From contig BSYQ01000011.1 in the NCBI GenBank assembly GCA_030272585.1, forward strand, positions 1,364,001 through 1,428,000: 64,000 nucleotides of DNA. The letters run 5' to 3'. A program made the position numbers and the translations under genes. The DNA is from Bryopsis sp. KO-2023 (taxonomy: Eukaryota > Chlorophyta > Ulvophyceae > Bryopsidales > Bryopsidaceae). Position 1 is the first letter of the stretch. Every line of letters starts with the position of its first letter. This document shows, in pieces, positions 12,341 through 22,446 of this stretch. The notes under the pieces were generated by a model, which saw nothing but the letters and a program-made list of their open reading frames with translations, made no database searches and had not been told where the DNA came from.

Positions 12341-12737
12341 TCTCGTCCCCCCCCCGGCCAGTGGTCGCCCTCGACCACCTTCTCCTCGTGCCCGTTACTC
12401 CATTCTCCTTGACCCTCTCTGCGATTACCGGGTTACCGTTCTCTCGCGGGTCTATTCGGGGGTTCTCCAGGATCTTTCTTGTGATCCTATGATCCTTTGT
12501 TCTTATCCCTTTGATCCGTCTAGTCTTTTTGAGCTTATGGTCTTTTGCCTTGCTCTGCGGCGGCGATCACTGTGATGATCTCAGCCCCCTCCCCTCCTTC
12601 GCAGTGATCCTCATGCTCTTTCACCTCTCGTTACTACCACTCTCGGGTCAGAGGTGCCAACTCACTCTCAACTTCCATGGCCTCGCTAGGACTCGAACTC
12701 GTGACCTTCGGATCGCAAGTTCGGCTCCGAAACCAAA

Positions 12738-12808
12738 TGATACACGATACGGGACGTTGGTGGACCGGCCCGCCCCCTTTGCGGGCTGTGCCGCTTTATC
12801 CCGTATCA
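12738..12808. repeat. 3' terminal direct repeat of the TRIM-like element
   Basis: 71 bp, identical to 12270-12340, followed directly by the second GCTGG target copy. Identity of the two repeats implies a young insertion. Confidence 0.75.
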
Positions 12809-12843
12809 GCTGGAGCACTCACATCACCAGATGGTGCACCTTA

Positions 12844-14290
12844 ACCAGAGGTCCCTCCTCCATCACTATGTACTCAATGTTTCATCTTTCTTTTCTGGTA
12901 TATAATAATGATAATGATCACACCGGACTCCGGAAAGCCTACCAGTCGAATTACGCTGAAGAAACAGCACCATGAATTTGCGAACACGAGGGATCGCAAT
13001 CTGACTTTCGAAATGGAAAACTCAGAAAGAAAACAAAAACGCTTACCACGACAATTGGACATGTTTCCTAGCACTGTCGGTACTTTTCTGTTTTCCATAC
13101 AAAAACCCCACAATATATTGCACCAAAATGTGGTTGCAGTGCACCAACTCTCGATACCCACAAATATGCAAGGCAGGCAGTGTTTTTTTTTTTGTTTTTA
13201 GAGCGCTGTCAGGAGCCAGGGGGAAAAAGAAAACGGCAAGACACATCTTCCTTGTTTGCACACTACAGAGCAACACCAAGCTTGACATCACTTGAAATCC
13301 TTTAAATTCTCTCTAGTCTGTCCACTTTATAATCATCCCTCTTGGGTTTCGTCCCCACTTGAATCCGAAACGCAAAAAAATCCAGCCATCATGCACTCGT
13401 GCCCATTCTGCCCCAATAACTATCTAAATTTCTAGCTGACTCCGCCTCGTCGTCTGGGAGCTCTTTTGCTTTGGCTCGCCGAAGCGACGATCTCATTACG
13501 ACTTTGGTGTGCCAAAGTAAAAGCACCAAACAACAAAACCACCAGCATCCCATGAAAAAATTGTTGGGCCCAAAAACGATCGCGCATCCGATAATTACCA
13601 CGTTCGACAACATGGCCCCCCATCACAAAGAATTCATATAGCTTTCGCGCGTCGTTCCTCCGGCGGACTGATCCCAACTTGGATTCGGCGAATTAGTGCT
13701 CGAGTCTGGAACGCTCATCATGATCGACGTCCTAACCATCCGCGTTCGCCCCATTCGCAGTCCGCTCCGATCGAAAGCACCAGCTTGCTTTTCCCCAAGG
13801 CAGCAACTTGAAGAGTGGGGTTTCTAGGTAGGATGGCTGCGCAACACGATGTGACGGGGCTAGAAAGAACTTGGCAGATGTAACGATTATTCCGATAATA
13901 ATTCGGATGAACAGACTCACCAACTCACACTGATAAACAGTCGTGTTATGCGCTGCTCTATGTGAGACCTGGTGGTTCGCACGTTGGGTTCAACTCCCGA
14001 CGAGGTCGATGACGTAGGAATAGTTGTATATTGATGCGTTGGTTGATATCGAATAGTTGGCAAGCCAACCCATGGCTAGCGCAGAGTACTAGGAGTCTTA
14101 CTATCGGCCCTGTCACTCTGTGACATCCGAGGTATGACTTCTACGAAAAGTGCGGCTGGGAACACAAGGGGCCAACGAAAACACGATAGAAAACAACACA
14201 TCGAAAGCAACCCCCTACGAAACACGACCCATAAGGCGATCGATGCAGCTGTAAGTCGGATCGCTTATGCGATCCTCGCTGCGACGCCGA
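12844..14290. other. Stretch without a supported gene; contains a tRNA-like T-arm
   Basis: Two overlapping minus-strand frames at about 13677-13389 each include a hydrophobic segment, but they compete with each other and neither has a recognisable motif. Around 13985-14010 there is a T-arm-like module (GGGTTCAACTCCC with pairing flanks), probably tRNA-derived rather than a full tRNA. Nothing else is supported. Confidence 0.35.
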
Positions 14291-14345
14291 ACTCGCCGCC
14301 AACACACGTGCGCTAGCACTTGAACTGGCGGCGAGTATAAAAATA
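14291..14345 (+). promoter_or_regulatory. Inverted repeat followed by a TATA-like box
   Basis: A 10-bp perfect inverted repeat CTCGCCGCCA / TGGCGGCGAG (about 14291-14335) leads directly into TATAAAAATA (14336-14345). About 25 bases on lies a GAGGTCTG...CAGACCTC inverted pair. The arrangement looks like the core promoter of a retroelement LTR or of a non-coding transcript. Transcription is inferred, not seen. Confidence 0.4.
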
Positions 14346-14795
14346 GCGCCGAGGTCTGTTAGAGGAACTCAGACCTCAGCACTTACCTCGTGAACTACTT
14401 ACCTCGGATATCTATCTAAAGAAAGGACTTCTTACTCGGGACGAACTTAAGGAAGCTTCGCGACTTACCTTAAACGGGAATTCTGACCGAACGAGGTACT
14501 TCTGGCTAAGGATCAGATTACTCAAGGATAATGCAGTTCACTTTCAAAGTGGGATACCTCATCCCTTCTCTTTTCTGTAAACATTTCTCTGCAAAATTAT
14601 ATGTGTGTGATAGTGTGTGATAGTGTGTGAATAAGAACTCAGAAGAAATCCCTGAAGATTTCCTCTATTTTTCTGATTTCTGGATGAGAATGTTGATATT
14701 AGGAAGTGATTAGAAGTTAGGGATGTCAGCTGAGTAGCTGAGTAGCTGAGGATAAAATAGGTTGCTTCTGGGTAGCTTTAGTTTCAGTAGTCAGA

Positions 14796-14914
14796 AAGGG
14801 AAGGTGCTGCCCTTCCCTTAGGAGTTTTTCCACTCAGAGGAGCTGCCCTCTCCTCTGAGTGTCTCCTTGTGTTTTAGTTATTCCACTCAGAGGAGCTGCC
14901 CTCTCCTCTGAGTG
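14796..14914 (+). repeat. Cluster of three perfect hairpins with a shared GCTGCC loop
   Basis: Hairpin 1 is 14796-14819 (9-bp stem AAGGGAAGG, loop TGCTGC). Hairpins 2 and 3 (14831-14861 and 14884-14914) are identical 31-mers with a 12-bp perfect stem CACTCAGAGGAG and loop CTGCCCT. They lie about 450-570 bases downstream of the TATA-like box at 14336. They may be structured elements of an untranslated leader; no function is known to me. Confidence 0.6.
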
Positions 14915-15831
14915 TTTTCTTGTTTGTTGTTATGTTTCTCCCTTCTCCAGCTTAGTTTCCAGAGTCTCCTTAGGACATGGTCTCTTAGCGACCACCCTCC
15001 GGGGAACTCCACTTTCTGTCTCGGTCGCAGGAGCAAGTCCCTCTTAGCGGGTGTCTCCTTTGACTTCGACTCGTCTTACTTTCAGGTGCCTGGTCTTAGG
15101 CCTTTCGTTGTTAGAGGGATTCGAGACTATGACTCTCGGATGGCAATGTTTTGTTAGTGCGACTGGTCTTAGCCGACTTCTTGGGTGACGATAGTTTCAG
15201 TGCGTTGCAGTTTAGATATCAAGTTTTTGAGATGACGTCTAAGGATGGCGCAGTCCGACTTTGTTACTGTAGACGGACTCTGCAGTAGTTCGGTGCGACT
15301 CAATTTGCGATTGCGGCGCGAATGAAAGTTAGTAGTTGCGCCGAGTGCACTTTTGGATCGTCACACACGATGATGATGATGGAACTTTGTGGTTTGAAGT
15401 ATTCCATCGTAACGCCAGAAAGGAGCGCCACAAGAGATTCAACACCACATAAAAAAACCTTGCAGCCCACCACGTCAAGTCACGCCTGGAGGCGATGACC
15501 ATGCTGTTCGAGTTGAGAAAGTTGGTTCAACTCGAAACCGACCAGAAGAAAATAAAGGATGATCTAGAAAGGCTCGCGAGCCTCCATCGAGGTAGGGTGA
15601 GAAATATGTCCACGATCAGACTCCGTTTTGAATGGATTGGCTGTCTTCGGCTCGTGGAAAAGTCAGACAACAGGGTAGGAGGATGGCAAAGAGGCAAATG
15701 CAAGAACCGATTGCTCAGTGAACTAGGATACAATTATTTGATGAATGGAGGGCCTATCTGGGGTGGCATTTTTGGATTCTGGTTGATACACCTCTCGTCT
15801 TAAGTAAAGAGTGAAATGCAGCTTGGAAAAT

Positions 15832-16012
15832 CTGTGTTGACATGTGGTGGGGTTCTACAAAGTTGTCGAAAACTATTACAGGTGATCCTTCCTTCTTTCC
15901 GTCTACTCTTGACTTCCAGAGACACATTTCCATGATTTCAGCTTTGGGCGGTCCCGGTCTGAGGGACAGGCACTGGGAAAAGATCACTGCGGCCGTGCAG
16001 TTCCCTATGAAG
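15832..16012 (+). pseudogene. Dynein heavy chain exon fragment (linker / N2 region)
   Basis: After an acceptor (ATGCAG, ending at 15831) the frame reads MWWGSTKLSKTITGDPSF and then ISALGGPGLRDRHWEKI. In dynein heavy chains the linker region carries the same signature (W...KLxKTL ... ALRNPGMRDRHW..I). An upstream frame at about 15495-15595 (FELRKLVQLETDQKKI) may be another exon of the same gene, but I could not join them. The homology stops where a small inverted-repeat element begins at 16013, and no later dynein exon is visible. This is probably a broken gene. Dynein motors drive flagellar beating or cargo transport. Confidence 0.6.
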
Positions 16013-16280
16013 CACTATGGGAAAACCCGCTCTGTGCGGGGTAGTAAAATCACCGTCGACTTCCGCCGAAAATCGAAGTCGCGAAAACCGACGCGGCAGT
16101 GAAAGGAAATGGTCGGAAATACCTGGGTTCGACTCCCAGGCATTCCTGTGACGATCTGGGGCCGGAAAACGCCGTCGCTGACGAAGTCGTCAGCGACGGA
16201 TGAAACCGCTGAAATCAACCCCGCACAGTCAGCCCCGCACAGAACAGTAACCCCGCACAGAGGGTGTCGCCCCATAATCG
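16013..16280. mobile_element. Small CCCCGCACAG-type element with CACTATGGGA end and an internal T-arm
   Basis: The left end CACTATGGGAAAACCCGC runs into TCTGTGCGGGG. The right side carries three CCCCGCACAG motifs and ends in a related inverted sequence (CCCCATA at about 16273-16279). A tRNA-like T-arm, CCTGGGTTCGACTCCCAGG, lies at 16122-16140. A similar end (rc of CACTATGGGAA) closes the larger element at 20616. No target duplication was seen. Confidence 0.5.
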
Positions 16281-16469
16281 CTACTCCCATGTCCGCTACT
16301 GCCACCACCGCTACTCGTCGGACATCGGGGCAGCCACATCCCAAAATAGCTTTACAGAAACCAACCCCGCTTTAGTAAACCGCACAAACGCTCCGCAGGT
16401 GTTTTCCCCCTTCGTCAAGTTTATCGTACCTCGACTACATGTGTCCCGAAGCTTGGGACGCCTTGTTGG

Positions 16470-19400
16470 GAGTGTTCGGTCCACACGATCAGGAGTTCTC
16501 TTGTTTCGGCGCTGGGCCATGTGGTGTTTAACGAAAGCAGGCTCATGGGGTGTTCAGAAAAGGGGGTGGTGGATGTTGAGCGGAGGTTGAGGTTTCAGAA
16601 CAGGGCGCTAGGGACTGATGGACAGGTTCCTGGATGTCCGCCCATACACGAGGTAGGGGGGTTCGCTCGTGCAGCATTCTATTCTATTTCATTTTGTTTG
16701 TTTGTTTTTTTTTCGGTTTATTTCTCTTTTTTTCATTTTTTGGGGGGTTTATAAATTGTTTTTTTTTCTGCTTTTTTTTGGTTCATTTTGTGTTTACTTT
16801 CATTTTGTTTGTTTGTGTATATTTTTTTTTCCTGTTTTTCTTGGTTCAGTTTTTTTGTTTTTTTTCGTGTTTTTTTTGTGTTTGCTTTTTTAGCTTTTTT
16901 AGCTTTTTTTTTTCCCCGCACCCGAAAAGATTTGAAAGCACCATGCTAACGGATGAACATGAAACCCTTCACACAGGGCTCGGACTTTTGGAGTGTGGAC
17001 GATGCTGGTGCAAAGCAAAGTGATTCCGATAGACCACTACGTTGCGCTGGCAGAAGCGGGCTATCGACACCTGTCAGACAAGGCGGCCTTCATTCAGAAA
17101 GCTGCCATCACGCTGCTGAAAGAAAAAGACAACCCATTTTTGAAATCTGGGCAAAGAAAGTGAAAACAGAATTTTATAGAAACATACGTATTGCATTGGC
17201 TTTTTTTTTCTGTCTTATTTTTTTTTTCCTTTTTTTTTCGTAGTTCGAAATCGAAGGGCTGGATGATGCGGTCAGAACAATGTTGACTTTGATATTCAGC
17301 ATGGATAAATCCATTCAGTCAAAAGTCATTGACGCTTTCAGAGACATTCACATCGACAGTCCTGGTGAGTGCGAAATAATATAACACTTTAATTGAAAAA
17401 AAATAAAATTAAGAAGAGTGAGTTTTTCAAACTTTGCATGGAAAAGGGTTTTAATCTCATTTTGAATTCAAGAAAAAAGAAAAAAAAGCCTCGAAGAATT
17501 TATGTGAAACACAATTTTTTAATTTTTTTTTTCTGTTAATGAGTTGCAAAAAATAAACCAAAAAAAATCAGATTCAAAAACAAAAATGGCTTCAGAACTA
17601 GTGTTTAAAAAAAAAAAACAAAAAAAAAAAACACAATCAGTGTTTTTTTTTCTCATTTTCTCATTTCTTTATTTTTTTAATGACCTTGGTCAGATGAGGA
17701 TTCTGAAAATCCAACAGGAACATCAGGAGATCCCCTGGTGACAGCAAACAATTTGATCGGACTGACGGTGGGTGTGACTGTGGAGGAAATGGTGTCTTTG
17801 GAAGAGATGGTCAAACATCTGTGCAAAAGTGGGTGTCTGCCAGACAGCGTCGCGATGTCCCTGATCCTCATATCGAACAGATATAGAGAGGTTAAAAACG
17901 ACGCGAAAAGAAATTGTCCCCTCTCGCCAAAGACGCGTTTGGTGGAGAGCAAAAGGGTGAGGATTCGAAAAGGGTCGAAAAAAAAAAATCTAGTAATAAA
18001 AACCTTGATGAATTTCTTTATATATACTTGAAAAAAAATGGGAATTCGGCCACTCGTGTATTTTAGTCGAGTTCGACTTGTCTTTCTTTTCCTTTTTTTT
18101 TTGGAGAATTAAGACCTTTCCAGTAAATTTTTGTTTTTAAATTCATAATTTTGCTGTTTATTTATTTATTTATTTTTATTTCCACCTGGAAAAAACACAC
18201 ACAAACATCCTCATTCTCAACATCCTAGTTGGAAATTGAGGTAGGTTATTGATAAAAATGCATATGCAACAGGCACATCCCCTGGATGTCTGGCAAAACA
18301 AATCAGCTGTGAGGCAAAATCACCACCACATGTCATTGACACACTCAGGTATGAAAAAAAAAATCTATTCTTTTTCTCGGAAGCGATTTAATTTTCTTTT
18401 TTTTTCCATAGCGATTTCATTCTTGTAAAAAAAGAAAAAAAAAGAGAAAAAGGAAATAAAAGAACAAGGGGAGGGGGAAAGGGTCGAAACTTCACTTTTC
18501 ATTTTTCTGCATTTTTCTTTGAGCTCCAAACAAAATCTGGGTATGTTAAAAAGATTGCATCATAAGTGTATTGAAATATATAAAAAAAATTAAAAAAAAA
18601 TACTCAAGAGTTTTAAAGTGGAACGATTGTAAATTCAAAGTATTGAAGTGAATTCAGTCTGAAATTCATAGACGAAAGAAAGAGTTGAAAGGAAAAAAAA
18701 ATGAAAAAAAAATGTTGAAAACCCTTAATTTTCTGTTATTGCTTAGGCAAGGGGTGCCATTCAAATACTTACTATGGGAATCGATCAGTGGAGGCCCATG
18801 CTGGTCGGACATGTGGATGCAATCATCCAGGTAACTTTTTGTTATTAAACACAGGTACTATTTTTTATTTTTTTAAAAAGTGGTATGGAAATAAATTAAG
18901 GTAGTATATATATATACAGAAGAAATAAGTAAATATTTGTAAGGATGTCTAATAAAAACAATCGTTACATTTGATTTGGGAAATCTGAATTTTTAAAGTT
19001 TGTGGTTGATTGGCTGGTTGTGTTTTAACAATGAATGGTTGAATGGTTTTGTTTTTATTTATTTTTTTCATGTTGAAAATATATAGATTTTCCATGTGGA
19101 TGATGTGGATGTAGTTGCATTGGAGTATGCATGCACATTGTTGAAAGAGATAATCATCGATTCATCGAAGCCATCTTCATTCAAGTCAGTCATTGGGGCG
19201 CTGCTGTCAGTCATCCTGAATGACAACATGCCTGACTCTTCCTGGTGAGTGTCACCTTGAAAAAAAAGAATAAATGAAAGAATAATAAAAGAAAAAGGGG
19301 TAGCAGGACTGTGTTGATTTTTTTTCCTCCAAAAATAAAATTGCTTTTGATGAACTTTTCTTTTTTTTGGTTGCCCCCTTTTTTTTCAAATGTGCTTGAG

Positions 19401-19650
19401 AATATAATTTCCTTTTGTTTTTTAAAGGGAAGAGAAACAAAAACGTTATTTTTGAATATTAGAAGCTGTTTTTCATTTTCTAGATAAGAAAAAGATGACA
19501 TCATATTTTATTTACAGAAGTTGTCTCAAATCATTAAAAAAAAAGGAAATTACAAAAACAACGATGCAATTTAGGTACGGTGCGAGCACTGCTGCTGTGG
19601 ATGCGTTGGTCGCCCTCTCCGCTAGGCCTGACCAGCTAGGGAAAATATAG
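16470..19650 (+). pseudogene. Condensin complex subunit 1 (CAP-D2-like) gene, 5' and 3' truncated
   Basis: Exon-like blocks in order: about 16470-16540 (HTIRSSLVSALGHVVFNE), about 16612-16652, 16977-17159 (ARTFGVWTMLVQSKVIPI), 17244-17364, 17694-17956 (TANNLIGLTVGVTVEEMV), 18747-18830 (ARGAIQILTMGIDQWRPM), 19087-19244 and 19575-19650. The order and the motifs (serial HEAT units, a late VSLEEMV block) match the middle of condensin D2, which binds SMC2/SMC4 and compacts chromosomes in mitosis. Phases agree from 17244 to the end. The junction 17159/17244 is off by one base, and the last block ends in TAG while the family continues for several hundred residues. Both points suggest a decayed or partial copy. 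The N-terminal part is also absent. Confidence 0.65.
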
Positions 19651-20035
19651 CGAAAATATCGAAGACTGAAAAAAAAACACGCAAAAAACAGCAACACCCA
19701 GACCCATCACTTTGGTTTTGATTCAGGAAACTGACTTTATTAAGACTTTTCCAGCCTCAGTGAACCCGGATTCATATGCATATGATAGAACAGTTGGAAG
19801 TGGGTCAGTGGGTCTGTTTTATTGAAAGACAAGCGCAGGGTCGGAATGGTAGGATTGGAGTTCATGGTTTTGGGCCTTTTTTTTGTTTCTATTTCTTTTT
19901 TGGAACAAGTGGGAATGGGCAAGTCTTTGATAAAAAAAAATGGGGTCTACATTCAAAGGGGGTCTTGTCATCGTAGTTTTATTGTAACAACCACAACACA
20001 GATGTTTCTACAATCAGCATGCACACAACATAACC

Positions 20036-20616
20036 CCGCACAGCGACCCCGCACGGGGGCGGAATACGCTGGCACACACCTTCAACAATCACCCCGCACA
20101 CAGACAAGAGGAGCCCGCACAAGGTTTTCACAGCCACCCCGCACAGAGACCCCGCACAGCTGTACGAGGGTATGACTCTTTCGTGCGGGGTGGTTCCAGA
20201 ATCGCACAGCACCCTGAACACCCACGCACAGGGACAGAATAGCCCCGCACGGCTCTGTTCCCCGGTTTGGCCGGTTTATGTCCGGGGTCCCAATTTGACC
20301 CCGCACAGACCAGAACCCCGCACACAGAACCTGACGTCTTCCATGTCCACCCCGCACGGCACCCCCGCACGGAGGATAGGGCACCCCGCACACTGTACGG
20401 GGCTATGTTTCATCTGTGCGGGGTCCCACAATGGGAAAGACGTCAGGTCCTGTGTGCGGGGTTCTGGTCTGTGCGGGGTCAAAATGGGGACCCGGGCATA
20501 AACCGGCCAAACCGGGGAACAGAGCTGTGCGGGGTTTTGTTTTTTTTGTGCACGGGTTTCAGTCGTCTGTGCGGGGTTTGAAAAACACCCCGCACAGAAC
20601 GCGACTTCCCATAGTG
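20036..20616. repeat. CCCCGCACAG-rich palindromic element
   Basis: Dense CCCCGCACAG / CTGTGCGGGG motifs. Two arms of about 100 bp (20243-20343 and 20436-20534) are inverted and nearly perfect, including CCCCGGTTTGGCCGGTTTAT and its complement. The right end is the inverse of CACTATGGGAAGTCGCG, related to the end at 16013. No coding capacity. Probably a non-autonomous DNA transposon or a foldback element. Confidence 0.65.
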
Positions 20617-21029
20617 AAGGCTGATTTTTGATTCAGCATTGATGCTGAATCAGCAGGGCTAGAGTTGCCAAAATTTGTTGTGGATATATCGAGGAAGTGA
20701 GCGAGTTTGCCACGAAAGAATATTCACTGGGGAAAAAGCTCTGGAAAAAATGTTGTTGAACTGGCAAGGAGTTGAGTTTGGGTTTATGGACTGGCAAACG
20801 GTAGGTAGGACTCACCAGTAAAGTATTTCCACTGTGAATTCATTGCACTACAGCTCTGCTGGTCAGAACTTTGGACTGCAGTCCTCTGATGAATGGGGCT
20901 TTTCTTTTCTGTGTGGTGGAGAAAAGAAAATTTGGCCTACCCTGCAAATGAGTGATATGGGGCAGAGATCAGCATTAAATGCATCAACATCAATCATAAT
21001 TAATGCATTAAATGCATCGATGTCATCAT

Positions 21030-21047
21030 CCTAAACCCTAAACCCTG
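21030..21047 (+). repeat. Short telomere-like run (CCCTAAA, about 2.3 units)
   Basis: CCTAAACCCTAAACCCTG lies here, the plant/algal-type telomere repeat in the C-rich orientation. It is only about 2.3 units long, so chance is possible. Confidence 0.35.
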
Positions 21048-21324
21048 ACAGCTCGACCTCAAGCCTCGCAGCATTAGACCATCCGGGGCTGTGAACAATT
21101 TGCAGGGCTCACCTGACTTCCCCAGTTCATTCTGGACAAGGTGAGCAATGGGAGGGTGATTCTTTTATTCCTGTGTTTTCAAAAGGCTTTTTTTTTTTTC
21201 AGTTTGCATTTTATTCCCAGAACAAAAAGAAAGATTTTTTCGGAAATCGCTCCCTCCTTTTTTTGCATCAATTTAGTGGAAAGATTTCCCTTTTATTGTT
21301 TCTTGTTTAGTCTCTTCTTGAATA

Positions 21325-21516
21325 ATTGTCCAATATTGTCCATTCGTTAACTGATCATAGACGTAGCTCTGATAAACTTGGGGGGGCCAAAAAAAATGGG
21401 GGTGGGCCACTTTAAAAAACAAAGTAAAGTTAAACGTAAACAGGCAGTCCACAAGATTTTTAGCGATGCGCCACCGACTCTCGGGGGAGCCAGGCCCCTC
21501 CCCAGGCTACGCCTAT
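21325..21516. repeat. Small dispersed repeat with CATAGACGTAGC / GGCTACGCCTAT ends, copy 2
   Basis: Second copy of the repeat at 10572-10770, with the same lead-in and ends and scattered substitutions. It ends about 400 bp before the outer edge of the left duplication arm. Confidence 0.65.
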
Positions 21517-22396
21517 CATAGCCATGATGGCTGGATGTAGTGGAAGTGGTGGTTTCTTCTGTGATTGGTCTCCTGAATTTGTGGTTCTTTAAAACAGGTT
21601 ACACTGTCTTTGCAGCATCATTCATCAGCTTTTTTTTTTAATTCAGATATTTCGACACATTTTGGACGATTTCCACAACATGGTTTTCTTGGCAAATCCA
21701 TTTCTCGTTCTATTCACAATTCATTTTCTGGACGTTAACAAAAAAGGAGAATAGAAAGTGAACTGGAGCAAGTGGTGCCCAGCAGCTCTGTGGGAACAGA
21801 ATCGAAGCAGAACTTCCTGTTTTTGCTTTAGTATTCTTTCTTTCTTTTGGATGGGTGGGTGGGTGGTGATTGGGCAGACTTATGGCAGCATTGTTGAGTT
21901 TTTTTTGGTGGAAGAGCGAACTGCTTTGTTTTTTGCGTCGTTCATTTCAGAGGGAAAATGATGTTATTTGTAAGGATGACCAGGAGAAACAAGAAAGTTT
22001 GAGCGAATCGTTCGCAGTGCATTTTCGAACGGCTAAGGAAAACTGAGGCGACCACTGGCCCCATCCCCCAAGAAAACTTCGCGTCGAAGTTAGCGGAGCC
22101 TGCAACGCCTCCCTTATGTTTGGCTTTCGCGAACGAAGGGGGGGCGACGGTGATATTTCCATGCACCCTTTCGATAAAGGGTTCATTGAAACGCTCGATC
22201 CATACGTTGGCCGTTCAAGCCAACGAGTCTTGGACGGGAACGTACGTTTTGTTAACGAAACGTCATTGAGTACTTTGTAGTTGATCCCCCCAAGCGACTT
22301 AGTTTTTGGTGGGCCTGTATCAGACGGTTGCATGTTCCCCAACCACTTTTTGTTTCTTTGACGCCGGCTGACTGCGGAAACGGAGTCCTTTCACCC

Positions 22397-22404
22397 TATA
22401 TAAA
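22397..22404 (+). promoter_or_regulatory. TATA box of the left small gene
   Basis: TATATAAA lies about 45 bases before the ATG at 22447. The mirror copy is at 54265-54272. Confidence 0.55.
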
Positions 22405-22446
22405 CACTGGGTGCTTCTTTCGACTCGAAAGCAGTAAAGCATCCAC

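Larger units (their letters stand above)
12270..12808. mobile_element. TRIM-like miniature LTR element (539 bp)
   Basis: Two identical 71-bp direct repeats (12270-12340 and 12738-12808) begin TGATACACG and end CCCGTATCA, that is TG...CA, the usual termini of LTRs. They flank a 397-bp interior with no coding capacity. Perfect 5-bp duplications GCTGG lie directly outside (12265-12269 and 12809-12813), as expected for LTR-element integration. This combination fits a terminal-repeat retrotransposon in miniature. A clear primer-binding site or polypurine tract was not found. Near the 3' LTR the interior carries a tRNA-like box B on the minus strand (about 12688-12698). Confidence 0.75.
11358..12843 (-). 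pseudogene. SWIM zinc-finger protein gene remnant, interrupted by a TRIM-like element
   Basis: The segment 11654-11358 encodes a CSCSGSSNCKH motif (CxCx6CxH), the signature of SWIM zinc fingers found in MULE-related and FAR1-type proteins. About 30 residues before it, WFVVDDYGDSSRVTL has the usual look of the region preceding a SWIM finger. Further upstream (about 12234-12120) are two open stretches in different frames, with helical ETMEENRRAAALLLKLI and then TPFLRVFSGATYGEYAKEF. The TRIM element at 12270-12808 sits inside. If it and one GCTGG copy are taken out, the frame upstream (GAPSGDVSAP) runs on into ASAGGDGDGWVGDDLG. Frame changes between the pieces suggest a decayed gene, though unresolved introns could explain some of them. 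Confidence 0.4.
19651..21915. other. Repeat-rich stretch between the condensin remnant and the left arm
   Basis: Holds the CCCCGCACAG palindrome (20036-20616), a short hairpin TGATTCAGCATTGATGCTGAATCA region (20630-20653), a telomere-like run (21030-21047) and copy 2 of the small dispersed repeat (21325-21516). Exon-like bits at about 21097-21137 and 21645-21755 have splice signals but no recognisable protein. Confidence 0.4.

Noticed and set aside
13389-13677. Two overlapping minus-strand frames, each with a hydrophobic segment
   Set aside because: They exclude each other and neither shows family motifs or clear regulatory signals.
16122-16140. Possible tRNA gene
   Set aside because: Only a good T-arm is present. 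There is no matching acceptor, D- or anticodon arm, so it is a tRNA-derived piece of an element. The same holds for the box B-like pieces near 12690 and 13995.
18292-18350. Possible extra condensin exon between 17956 and 18747
   Set aside because: The flanking exons already join in phase, and the peptide here does not fit the family.
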